Source: Phycisphaerae bacterium (GTDB lineage Bacteria > Planctomycetota > Phycisphaerae > Phycisphaerales > Phycisphaeraceae). From it: a stretch of 45,039 nt of DNA. A model generated the notes under the pieces. The model was not told where the DNA came from. It was given only the letters and a program-made list of their open reading frames with translations, and searched no databases. The position numbers were made by a program, and so were the translations under genes. Positions within the stretch are counted from its first letter, which is position 1. Every line of letters begins with the position of its first letter. Of this stretch, positions 38,368 to 45,039 are shown in pieces. The stretch is taken from NCBI GenBank assembly GCA_030432595.1, contig JAUIGU010000033.1, positions 1 through 45,039 on the forward strand. Reading direction: 5' to 3'.

Positions 38368-41300
38368 ATGAAACACCTGTGGAAGACGACGGCGGTGATT
38401 GCGGGCATGGTGTTTGGCCACGCCGGGAGATCGCACTCGCAGCTTTCGGGCGAACTGCTCGCCCACGACCCGTCGACCGTGCTCTTCGACAACGGGCGGT
38501 ACTGGTACTTCTCGACCGGCGACATGCTGGGCGTGCGCTCGTCGAGCGACCTGGTGAACTGGACCGGCGAGCCGACCGCGTTCAATGCGGTGCCTTCGTG
38601 GGTGCCGGCGCAGGTGCCGGGCTACTCGGGCAGCTCGCTGTGGGCGCCCGACGTCATCGAGCTCGGCGGGACGTACTACCTCTACTACTCCGCGTCGATC
38701 TTCGGGACCAAGCTCTCGGGCATCGGGTACGCGTCCAGCCCGACGCTCGACCCCGACGCGCCCGGTTACGGCTGGACCGACCACGGCCTGGTCATCGGGT
38801 CCAACCACGGCAGCCCGTACAACGCCATCGACCCGTCGATGATGCTCGACGAAACCACGGGCAAACTGTGGATGACCTGGGGGTCGTTCAACAACGGCAT
38901 CTACGTCAAAGAGATGAACCCGCTCACCGGCGCGCCTCTTTCGGGAAGTCCGGGCGTGAACGTCGCCGCGCCCGGGCCAACGCCCGAGATCGAGGGCGCG
39001 GCGATGATGCAGCACGACGGCTACTACTACATGTTCGTCAACTGGGGCGGCTGCTGCAGCGGCGAGAACAGCACCTACAACATGCGCGTCGGACGCAGCC
39101 TCAGCCCGACCGGCCCGTTCCTCGACCGCGACGGCGTCAACCTGCTCAGCGGCGGCGGCACGCTCTTCCTCGACGACGACGGCCGCAAGATCGGGCCCGG
39201 GCACTTCAGCCTCACCGACGTCAACGGCCAACAGAAGTTCAGCTACCACTACTACGACGGCGGCCGCGACGGCTTCCCCACCTTCGCCATCCGCGATCTG
39301 CACTGGACCGCCGACGGCTGGCCGAGCGTCTGGGAAGTCAACCCCAATTGGATCGGCGTCAGCGGCAGCACGTGGAACACCGCGAGCAACTGGACGAACA
39401 GCGAAATCCCCGACGGCGTTGGCCACGCCGTGAACTTCGCGTCGCAAAACGGCGGGCCGTTCTCCGTAGCACTCCCGACCGGCGGCGCGACGGTCGGCAC
39501 CGTCAACTTCCGCGGGTTCTCCAGCTACACCATCGGCAACACCGCCGGCCCGACGCTGACGATCGACGACACGAACGGCGAGTCCGCGACCATCAACGTC
39601 GCCGAAGGTTCGCACACGATCAACGCGCCGATCTCCGCCCAGGACACGCTCGAGGTCAACGTCACACCCGACGCCAGCAACCTCACGCTCGGCGGGCAGG
39701 TCAACGGCTCCGAGCTCCGCAAGTTCGGCGACGGCAACCTCGAACTCGCCGGCACCAACGTCTACTCCGGCACCGCCTTCGTCCACCACGGCACGCTCAC
39801 CATCACCGGCGGCACCACCATCGGCGGCTTTATCAGCGTCGGCCAGATCCTCGGCGACGACGGCACGCTGTCCGTTGAGGGCAGCGGCTCGCTCACCGCC
39901 TACTTCGACCTCAACATCGGCGACACCGGCGCGTCCGACCTCGACGCCACCGGCACGCTCTTCATCAAAGACCAGGCCAGCATCACCCTCAACACCGGCG
40001 GCGGCTTCTACGTCGGCTCGGGCTTCTTCAACAACACTCAGGCCCAGGGCATCGTCCACCAAAGCGGCGGCACCCTCACCGTCAACCGTCCCAACGACGC
40101 GTCGTTCGTCCTGGGCGGCCGCACCTCCGACGACGCCGAGGGCACCTACAACCTCACCGGCGGCACCGTGAACGCCAACACCAACGTCCAAGTCGGACGC
40201 TTCGGCCAAGGCACCGTCAACCAGAGCGGCGGCACGTTTAACGCCAACCAAGACGTTTCGATCGCCCAGCGCACCGGCTCGATCGGGCACTGGACCCTCG
40301 ACGCCGGCACGCTCAACCAGACCAACGCCGCCCGCATCTTCTTCATTGGTCAAGGCGGCGACGGCACGCTCACCGTCAGCGGCACCGGCGAGGCCAACAT
40401 CGCCGGCCAGGTCATCCTCGGGCAAACCTCCGTCGCCGACGGCACCCTCAACCTCGACGGCGGCGTCTTCACGGCCCAGCTCATTTCGCGCGGTACGGGC
40501 TCGGGCGTCGTCAACCTCAACGGCGGTGTATTGCGGGCCGGCACCGACCAGACCCCGCTGCTCCAGGCACTCACCGCCGTCAACGTGCAGGCCGGCGGCG
40601 CCGTCATCGACACGCAGAACTTCGGCGTCAACCTCGACCAACCGCTGAACCACGACCCCGCGCTGGGCGCGACCCCCGACGGCGGGCTGACCAAGCGCGG
40701 CGCCGGCACGCTCCGCCTCACCGGCAACAACGGCTACACCGGCGACACCGTGATCGAGGCCGGCACGCTCGTGCTGCTCAACTCGGGCTCGATCAACGAG
40801 TCGCCGATCCTCGACGTCCGCCCCGGCGCGACCCTCAACGTCGCCGGGGCCAACGGCTTCAACGGCGGCACCGTCGTCAGCGGCCAGGCCCTGATCAACG
40901 ACGGCACGGTCGATGGCGACATGGCCGGCCTCACCGGCGCGTCCGTCGCCGGCGCGGGACACTTCGCCAACCATCTGACGATGCAGGCCGGCTCGACGCT
41001 CAAGGTCGGACGGCTGAGCGACCCGCCGGACTTCATCACCACCGGCCCCGCGCCGCTCGGCGGGTTCTCGGCTGAGACGATGTCGGTCGCCGGCACGGTC
41101 CAGCTCGACAGCGGGGCCACGCTCAGCCTCGACATCGCCAACAGCGAGATCAACGACCGGCTCGTCGTCGGCGGCACGCTCAACGCCGGCGGCTTCCTGA
41201 ACGTCCGGCTCGACAGTTCGGGCACGCTCGGCCTCGGCGACAGCTTCGACCTGCTCGACTTCAACGCCGTCGCCGGGACCTTCGATTCGGTCATCCTCCC

Positions 41301-41688
41301 CGCGCTGAACGCCGACCTGAACTGGGACACGTCCGGCCTGCTGCTCGACGGCGTCATCCGCATCGTCGGCGACACGCTGTTCGGCGACTACAACGGCTCG
41401 GGCCAGGTCGAACAGGCCGACCTCGACCTGGTCCTCCAGAACTGGGGCGTGAACACCGACGCCAACACCGGCGGCGCCGTCCCGACCGGCTGGACCCACG
41501 ACCTGCCACAAGGCCTCGTGGATCAAGACGAACTCGACGGCGTGCTGCTCAACTGGGGCGACACCGCCGCGCCCGACTTCCGAAGCGTCAACGTCCCCGA
41601 GCCGACCACGCTCATCGCCCTCGCGCCTGCGCTGGGGTGTTGTTCACGCCGTCGCCGGTCAAATATCAAGCGGGCGCGGCCAGGCTGA
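38368..41688 (+). CDS. GH43-type arabinanase-like protein with beta-strand repeats, dockerin-like module and PEP-CTERM tail
   Basis: A 1106-residue exported protein. A signal peptide (~1-24) is followed by a five-bladed GH43 domain (~28-330). Its catalytic residues are readable: the base Asp in LAHDPSTVLF (~34), the pKa modulator Asp in AIDPSMML (~154) and the general acid Glu in TPEIEGAAMM (~208). The TPEIEGA form points to endo-1,5-alpha-arabinanase-type enzymes. From ~350 to ~1000 lie many autotransporter-associated beta-strand repeats (LTKRGAGTLRLTGNNGYTG, GTLTITGGTTIGG). A dockerin-like EF-hand pair starts near 1006 (GDYNGSGQVEQADLDLVLQN), and VPEPTTLIALAP plus a basic tail forms a PEP-CTERM. 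The start is set by GAGGT 5 nt before the ATG. The 3' end overlaps the convergent GH43-like gene by 23 bp. Confidence 0.9.
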   Translation: MKHLWKTTAVIAGMVFGHAGRSHSQLSGELLAHDPSTVLFDNGRYWYFSTGDMLGVRSSSDLVNWTGEPTAFNAVPSWVPAQVPGYSGSSLWAPDVIELGGTYYLYYSASIFGTKLSGIGYASSPTLDPDAPGYGWTDHGLVIGSNHGSPYNAIDPSMMLDETTGKLWMTWGSFNNGIYVKEMNPLTGAPLSGSPGVNVAAPGPTPEIEGAAMMQHDGYYYMFVNWGGCCSGENSTYNMRVGRSLSPTGPFLDRDGVNLLSGGGTLFLDDDGRKIGPGHFSLTDVNGQQKFSYHYYDGGRDGFPTFAIRDLHWTADGWPSVWEVNPNWIGVSGSTWNTASNWTNSEIPDGVGHAVNFASQNGGPFSVALPTGGATVGTVNFRGFSSYTIGNTAGPTLTIDDTNGESATINVAEGSHTINAPISAQDTLEVNVTPDASNLTLGGQVNGSELRKFGDGNLELAGTNVYSGTAFVHHGTLTITGGTTIGGFISVGQILGDDGTLSVEGSGSLTAYFDLNIGDTGASDLDATGTLFIKDQASITLNTGGGFYVGSGFFNNTQAQGIVHQSGGTLTVNRPNDASFVLGGRTSDDAEGTYNLTGGTVNANTNVQVGRFGQGTVNQSGGTFNANQDVSIAQRTGSIGHWTLDAGTLNQTNAARIFFIGQGGDGTLTVSGTGEANIAGQVILGQTSVADGTLNLDGGVFTAQLISRGTGSGVVNLNGGVLRAGTDQTPLLQALTAVNVQAGGAVIDTQNFGVNLDQPLNHDPALGATPDGGLTKRGAGTLRLTGNNGYTGDTVIEAGTLVLLNSGSINESPILDVRPGATLNVAGANGFNGGTVVSGQALINDGTVDGDMAGLTGASVAGAGHFANHLTMQAGSTLKVGRLSDPPDFITTGPAPLGGFSAETMSVAGTVQLDSGATLSLDIANSEINDRLVVGGTLNAGGFLNVRLDSSGTLGLGDSFDLLDFNAVAGTFDSVILPALNADLNWDTSGLLLDGVIRIVGDTLFGDYNGSGQVEQADLDLVLQNWGVNTDANTGGAVPTGWTHDLPQGLVDQDELDGVLLNWGDTAAPDFRSVNVPEPTTLIALAPALGCCSRRRRSNIKRARPG

Positions 41689-42652
41689 TCCGTGTCGGCG
41701 CGTCGCGGTCGCACGTCAGCCGCCCGGCCTTGAGCACCAATTCCGTGACTTGCACGACCGACCGGCGTTGTTGGTGAAGATTGCCGCCGGGCCCGTTGGT
41801 GCCGTCAAGGCGTCGGCCCGGGTGCGTGAAATAAAACAGGTACGCCCGTCCGTCGTTGACGACCACGTCTGCGTGATGGCCCGGCCCCGCGTCGTCTGCG
41901 CCCGTGCCCGCAACATTCAAAAGATTCGGTCCCTCCTGCCGCGTCCAACGATCGGCGCCGCCGCTGTGGTACACCCCCAGGCCCTTCCACTCATCGACGA
42001 TCAGCCAGAACCGATCTCCGAAAAAGAACGCGACCGGCCCCTCGCCCGGCGGCCCGTCGTAAGCCTTGCCCCGATCGGTCCACGCGAACAGGTCGTCGCT
42101 GTCCGCGAAACACACCGCCTTGTTGTCGCGCTCCTCGTTGTAGAACATCCGCCAACGCCCGTCCGGCAATCGGATGATGTCGGCATCAATCACGCGATCA
42201 CTCGCCAGTTCGATCGGCCCGACGACGTCCCACGCCTTGAGGTCCGGGCTGATCAGGTGCACGATCTGCCGCGGGTGTTTCCAGTCCGTGAACACGCCCG
42301 GCACGTGCGTGAGATACATGTGAAACACGTCTTCGTGCCGGAGGACCGCCGGCGCCCAGTGTGTCTGCGCCCCGCCGGCCGCGAGGTCGATGTCCGCGGT
42401 TCCGACGTAGCTCCAGGACGCGCCGCCGTCGGTGGACTTGGCGATCCCGATGCGCGTGCCGTGCACCCACGCCACGCCGTCGCCGGGCCCGGCGTCCGGC
42501 ACGCTGGCCCGCCGGTTGGTGTAGAGCATGAACCAGGCGTCGGCCGCCGGGTTTCAAACCACGACCGGGTCGGCCGCGCCGTCGTGCACCGGGTCAATAA
42601 ACAACGGCTTGTCCGCGAAACGCTCCCGAGAAGATTCGAACGGCAACGTCAT
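41666..42652 (-). pseudogene. GH43-like glycosidase gene interrupted by an in-frame TGA
   Basis: From the ATG at 42652 (GGTGGCGGG upstream) the frame reads PLFIDPVHDGAADPVVV, then TGA at plus 42554-42556, then NPAADAWFMLYTNRRA in the same frame and on to the end at 41666. GH43-like relatives usually have a Trp (TGG) at this place, so a single G-to-A change explains the stop. The rest is well preserved: GTRIGIAKSTDGGASWSYVG, THWAPAVLRH, VIDADIIRLPDGRW and GEGPVAFFFGDRFWLIVDEW. A protein restarted at the internal ATG (42529) would lack the HDGAADP segment with the presumed catalytic Asp. There is no signal peptide. It lies 29 bp after the secreted Cys/His protein gene on the same strand. Sequencing error or UGA readthrough are alternatives. 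Confidence 0.8.
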
Positions 42653-42681
42653 CCCGCCACCATACGCGACCGCCCGCACGG

Positions 42682-43710
42682 TCACCACGCGATCTTGTCG
42701 CCCGGCACGCGTCGGTTCACCGGCGTGGCCGGGTCGAACGAAAACAAGCGTTGCGGGTCCACCAGCCGGACGATCTTGACGTGGCGGATGCGGGAGAGCG
42801 GCACGAGCTGATCGCTCATGCCCTCGGTCGATTTCTGGCTCGACCAGTAGAGCAGGTGCGGCTGGCCTTCCGCGTCGCGGTGCCAACCGAGGAACACGAC
42901 CGAGTGCCCGCCGCCGTGGTCCCAGGTGATGTTCATGAAGTCGCCGGGCCGGGCGTTCTTCGGAAGCACCTCGCCGCCCATCCGCGAATACTGCACCAGG
43001 GCGAACTGGCTGCCGAACCCGTTGTCGTTCCAGTGCCCCCAGAACTTGATGCCGTCTTCGCGCCGCCCGCCGTCGGGTTCCTGCATGCGCATCGCCTCGG
43101 CGCGGAGCGGGTCGAGCGCGACCGGCGACGTGTTTGCCGGACGTTGCGGGTCGTACCGGCCATCTCCCGCCTGTGCCAGAACGTAGAGGTTCAACCCCTC
43201 GACAAACGCCGTGTAGCTCGCGCCGCTGCAGTAACTGGTCGTGCGCGGTGGCTCGAGCAGCTCCGTGCCCAGCAGGTTCAGCGCGTAGCCGATCGGCGAC
43301 TCGGCGGGCTCGGCGGTGATCCCGGTGAAGTACCCGCCGCCGTCCATCGCGCTGTTCTGCGCGACGTCGATCCCGGCCAGCACGTAGCGGTTGTACCCGT
43401 CCACCCTCGGACCGAAGTGCGCGAGGTGGTCCGTGTGTTTCGTGGCGTGCGGCAACTGCTCCGCGCTAAGCACAAACCACGAACCGTCGTCGGTCGTCGG
43501 CGCATTGGCGTGGACGCCGAGGAGGCCCTCGGCTTCTCCTGATTCTTCCGAGACAGCGACGTCAGGAGCGGCGGACGCGGTGACCACGGACGATTCTTCT
43601 CCGAAAGAAGACAGCGCGACGCCGGCCGAACACAAGGCCGCGGCGATGCCGACCCAGCGGCGCATCCAAGCAGAACACTCAACAGGTAACGCGAAGAAGG
43701 AACGGTTCAT
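42682..43710 (-). CDS. Secreted papain/NlpC-CHAP-like protein of unknown specificity
   Basis: A 342-residue protein with a signal peptide (~15-37, RWVGIAAALCSAGVALSS). A Cys in TSYCSGASYTAF (Cys161) is followed ~108 residues later by NARPGDFMNITWDHGGGHSV (His269) and a Gln/Ser in LLYWSSQ (~288-292). This Cys-His-polar order, together with GDF before the His strand, is like CHAP/NlpC-P60 amidases and peptidases. The family is not named with certainty. It could cut peptidoglycan or a glycopeptide, or be an amidase of the neighbouring polysaccharide locus. A good ribosome binding site GAGGAG precedes the ATG at 43710. The damaged GH43-like gene follows at 29 bp and was probably in the same operon. 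Confidence 0.7.
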   Translation of the reverse strand: MNRSFFALPVECSAWMRRWVGIAAALCSAGVALSSFGEESSVVTASAAPDVAVSEESGEAEGLLGVHANAPTTDDGSWFVLSAEQLPHATKHTDHLAHFGPRVDGYNRYVLAGIDVAQNSAMDGGGYFTGITAEPAESPIGYALNLLGTELLEPPRTTSYCSGASYTAFVEGLNLYVLAQAGDGRYDPQRPANTSPVALDPLRAEAMRMQEPDGGRREDGIKFWGHWNDNGFGSQFALVQYSRMGGEVLPKNARPGDFMNITWDHGGGHSVVFLGWHRDAEGQPHLLYWSSQKSTEGMSDQLVPLSRIRHVKIVRLVDPQRLFSFDPATPVNRRVPGDKIAW

Positions 43711-43856
43711 GGGTTGCTCCTCTGGCAGAAACCGGCCGCCGACCTACCGGCCCGGAACGGCCGACTCCGGGGCACGGGTCACCCATACATTATCCGCGCT
43801 GAAGCCCACGGCGTGAACCGCGGGCTTCTTCTCTTTTCTCGGTGCCATGGTGGAGT
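43711..43856. other. Intergenic region with an imperfect hairpin
   Basis: No gene seen. GAAGCCCACGG (43801-43811) pairs with CCGCGGGCTTC (43818-43828) with one mismatch and is followed by TTCTCTTTTC. On the plus strand this looks like a weak terminator, but no plus-strand gene ends here, so it may belong to the repeat landscape. Confidence 0.4.
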
Positions 43857-44280
43857 GACAACACCCCTGCTTCACTTGTGAAAGAACACCGTGTGCGCCT
43901 CTCAGCGAGCCGGGGCGTGTCGCCCCGGTGTCCGGGAACCGGGCCGACACGGCCCGGCTCGCTTTGGACTCGCTTCGAAACAAACCCGGGGCGGGACCGC
44001 CGTCGCGATCCACATAACCCCCAGCCGGCGTCGGTTTTGCAACCCGCCGTCACCGCGCTTTGGATGGGACTCACTCGGGGGGGTTCCGGCGGGTCGCGGT
44101 GTCGGCCGAGGTCCGTCCCGGCTTGCTCCACTTCCAGGCCACACGGCGATTCGTGATTAAGGAACTCTGCCCTCACCCACCTGGCACCCACGCGGAGGCC
44201 ACGCTCCACTCTCGCTGTATTCATTGTACCCGCCCGTCAAGACGCCGCGGCGAAGTACCGGGCCAAGCGTGCGCAGGAAA
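43857..44280. repeat. Dispersed ~430-bp repeat, copy 2
   Basis: Same orientation as 6725-7161 and alignable end to end. The 24-bp inverted repeat is at 43905-43928 and 43939-43962. Compared with copy 1, the left arm here carries two changes (CCGGGCC to CCGGGGC, and its partner GGCCCGG to GCCCCGG) that compensate each other within the arm. The copy ends 45 nt before the acyltransferase start codon. Confidence 0.8.
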
Positions 44281-44324
44281 CGCGATCCGTCGGGCCGGCC
44301 CGGAGCCGTTATCCTTGCCGACGC

Positions 44325-45039
44325 ATGGGCCAGAAGACCGCGTTCCAGACCTGGTGGGAGTACGGCGCCGCGCGGGCGCTGACGGCGGCGGTCGGGGCGT
44401 TCGACGTGGACACGAACTTGGGCACGGCGGAGGTGGCCGGGCGGGTGTTGGCGCACTTCGACAAGCGGCACCGTCGGCGGGGCGAGGCGAACGTCGCGCG
44501 GTCGTTCCCGGATTGGTCGCGGGAGCGCGTCGTCGAATGCAATCGGCAGAGCTTCGAGCACCTGGTGAAGCTGGCGTTCGAGGTGGTGCAGACGCCGCGC
44601 GAGATCAACGAGCGGAGCTGGCCGCGGCGGATCGTGCTGCACGAGAGCTTTACGAAGGCGGTGGAGGTGTTGAACCGCCCGGGGCCTTGCATGCTGCTCA
44701 CGGGGCACCTGGGCAACTTCGAGGTGCTGGGCTACACGCTGGCGGTGCTGGGCTACGACGTCGACGCGGTGGCGCGGCCGCTGGACAACGTGAAGCTGAG
44801 CGAGTGGCTGTTCGGCATCCGCGAGGCCAAGGGGATGCGGATGATCACGAAGTTCGACGCGACGGAGCACATGCTGGCGGTGCTACGGCGCGGCGGGTAC
44901 CTGGGGTTCACAGCGGACCAGAACGCCGGGCCCAAGGGCGTGTTCGTGCCGTTCTTCGGCAAGCTGGCGAGCACTTATAAGTCGATCGGTTTGTTGGCGC
45001 TGCGTTTCCGCTGCCCGATCCTTTGCGGGTACGCGCAGC
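44325..45039 (+). CDS. Lipid A biosynthesis (LpxL/HtrB-type) acyltransferase, N-terminal part
   Basis: The first 238 residues of an acyltransferase that continues beyond the window. The H-x4-E catalytic motif is TGHLGNFEVLG (~residues 125-135). Other typical segments are VARPLDNVKLSEWLFGIRE, GGYLGFTADQNAGPKGVFVP and FFGKLASTYKSIGLLALRF, as in late acyltransferases that add secondary chains to lipid A. The early part (NVARSFPDWSRERVVECNRQ) also fits. The ATG at 44325 is preceded by a TATCCT box 9 nt upstream and no Shine-Dalgarno sequence. The presence of this enzyme supports a Gram-negative type envelope. It lies directly after copy 2 of the dispersed repeat, which may therefore include its promoter region. 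Confidence 0.9.
   Translation, partial: MGQKTAFQTWWEYGAARALTAAVGAFDVDTNLGTAEVAGRVLAHFDKRHRRRGEANVARSFPDWSRERVVECNRQSFEHLVKLAFEVVQTPREINERSWPRRIVLHESFTKAVEVLNRPGPCMLLTGHLGNFEVLGYTLAVLGYDVDAVARPLDNVKLSEWLFGIREAKGMRMITKFDATEHMLAVLRRGGYLGFTADQNAGPKGVFVPFFGKLASTYKSIGLLALRFRCPILCGYAQ

Noticed and set aside
38365-41526. Long minus-strand open frame opposite the GH43 gene
   Set aside because: The plus strand encodes readable GH43, beta-repeat, dockerin and PEP-CTERM segments; the antisense product is Val/Ala/Asp-rich with no domain.
42554-42556. The in-frame TGA in the GH43-like gene as a selenocysteine codon
   Set aside because: The expected residue is Trp rather than Cys, GH43 enzymes have no redox function, and no SECIS-like hairpin was noticed directly after the codon.

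Overview
The window is about 45 kb of GC-rich chromosomal DNA that most likely comes from a planctomycete of the class Phycisphaerae. The evidence is indirect but consistent. Four predicted surface proteins end in PEP-CTERM sorting tails, two of them behind a dockerin-like Ca-binding module of the type common in Phycisphaerae. Other pointers are autotransporter-associated beta-strand repeats on a glycosidase, a Gld-like ABC operon with a DUF4340 protein, an mcsAB pair outside Firmicutes, and a lipid A-type acyltransferase (so a diderm envelope). No 16S rRNA gene is present to settle this.

Layout. Positions 1-650 hold a broken IS4-type transposase. From 650 to 6600 lie a small membrane protein, an unusual methylglyoxal-synthase-like/amidohydrolase fusion, a membrane protein with two zinc ribbons and SHOCT, a RidA-family protein and a membrane-anchored coiled-coil protein with a BRCT-like end. 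Positions 6600-7600 are a gene-free stretch packed with hairpins and the first copy of a ~430-bp dispersed repeat. From 7600 to 25350 the genes are mostly housekeeping: a HEAT-type lipoprotein, serS, folC, a Wzc-like BY-kinase beside a Hanks-type kinase-like protein, PilZ, tRNA-Arg, larE, mcsA-mcsB, mutY, a free-standing NrdJ C-terminal domain and purF. From 25469 to 30678 (minus strand) there is a four-gene ABC transporter operon resembling gliding/secretion Gld systems. From 30848 to 43710 lies a carbohydrate and cell-surface island: nucleoside hydrolase-like protein, beta-solenoid PEP-CTERM protein, GHL10-dockerin-PEP-CTERM, a secreted kinase-like PEP-CTERM protein, GH5 lipoprotein, GH43-beta-repeat-dockerin-PEP-CTERM, a GH43-like gene broken by a UGA, and a secreted Cys/His hydrolase-like protein. 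The window ends with the second copy of the dispersed repeat and the start of an LpxL-type acyltransferase.

How the parts may work together. The glycosidases (GHL10, GH5, GH43, the damaged GH43) look like a plant or algal polysaccharide-degrading locus. Export is through Sec or lipoprotein signals, and retention through PEP-CTERM/exosortase or a lipid anchor; the exosortase is not in this window. The BY-kinase and its kinase-like neighbour suggest exopolysaccharide control.

Main points for a second look: a signal-peptide/PEP-CTERM protein carrying an HRD catalytic loop and a tyrosine-kinase-like P+1 loop but no nucleotide-binding lobe and no DFG; a palindromic element inserted in frame into mutY; families of nested palindromes whose stems show compensatory changes between copies; a -10-like box exactly 6 nt upstream of several start codons that lack Shine-Dalgarno sequences; and the MGS-amidohydrolase fusion. 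Functions were assigned by reading motifs without database searches, so family names are recognitions rather than search results.
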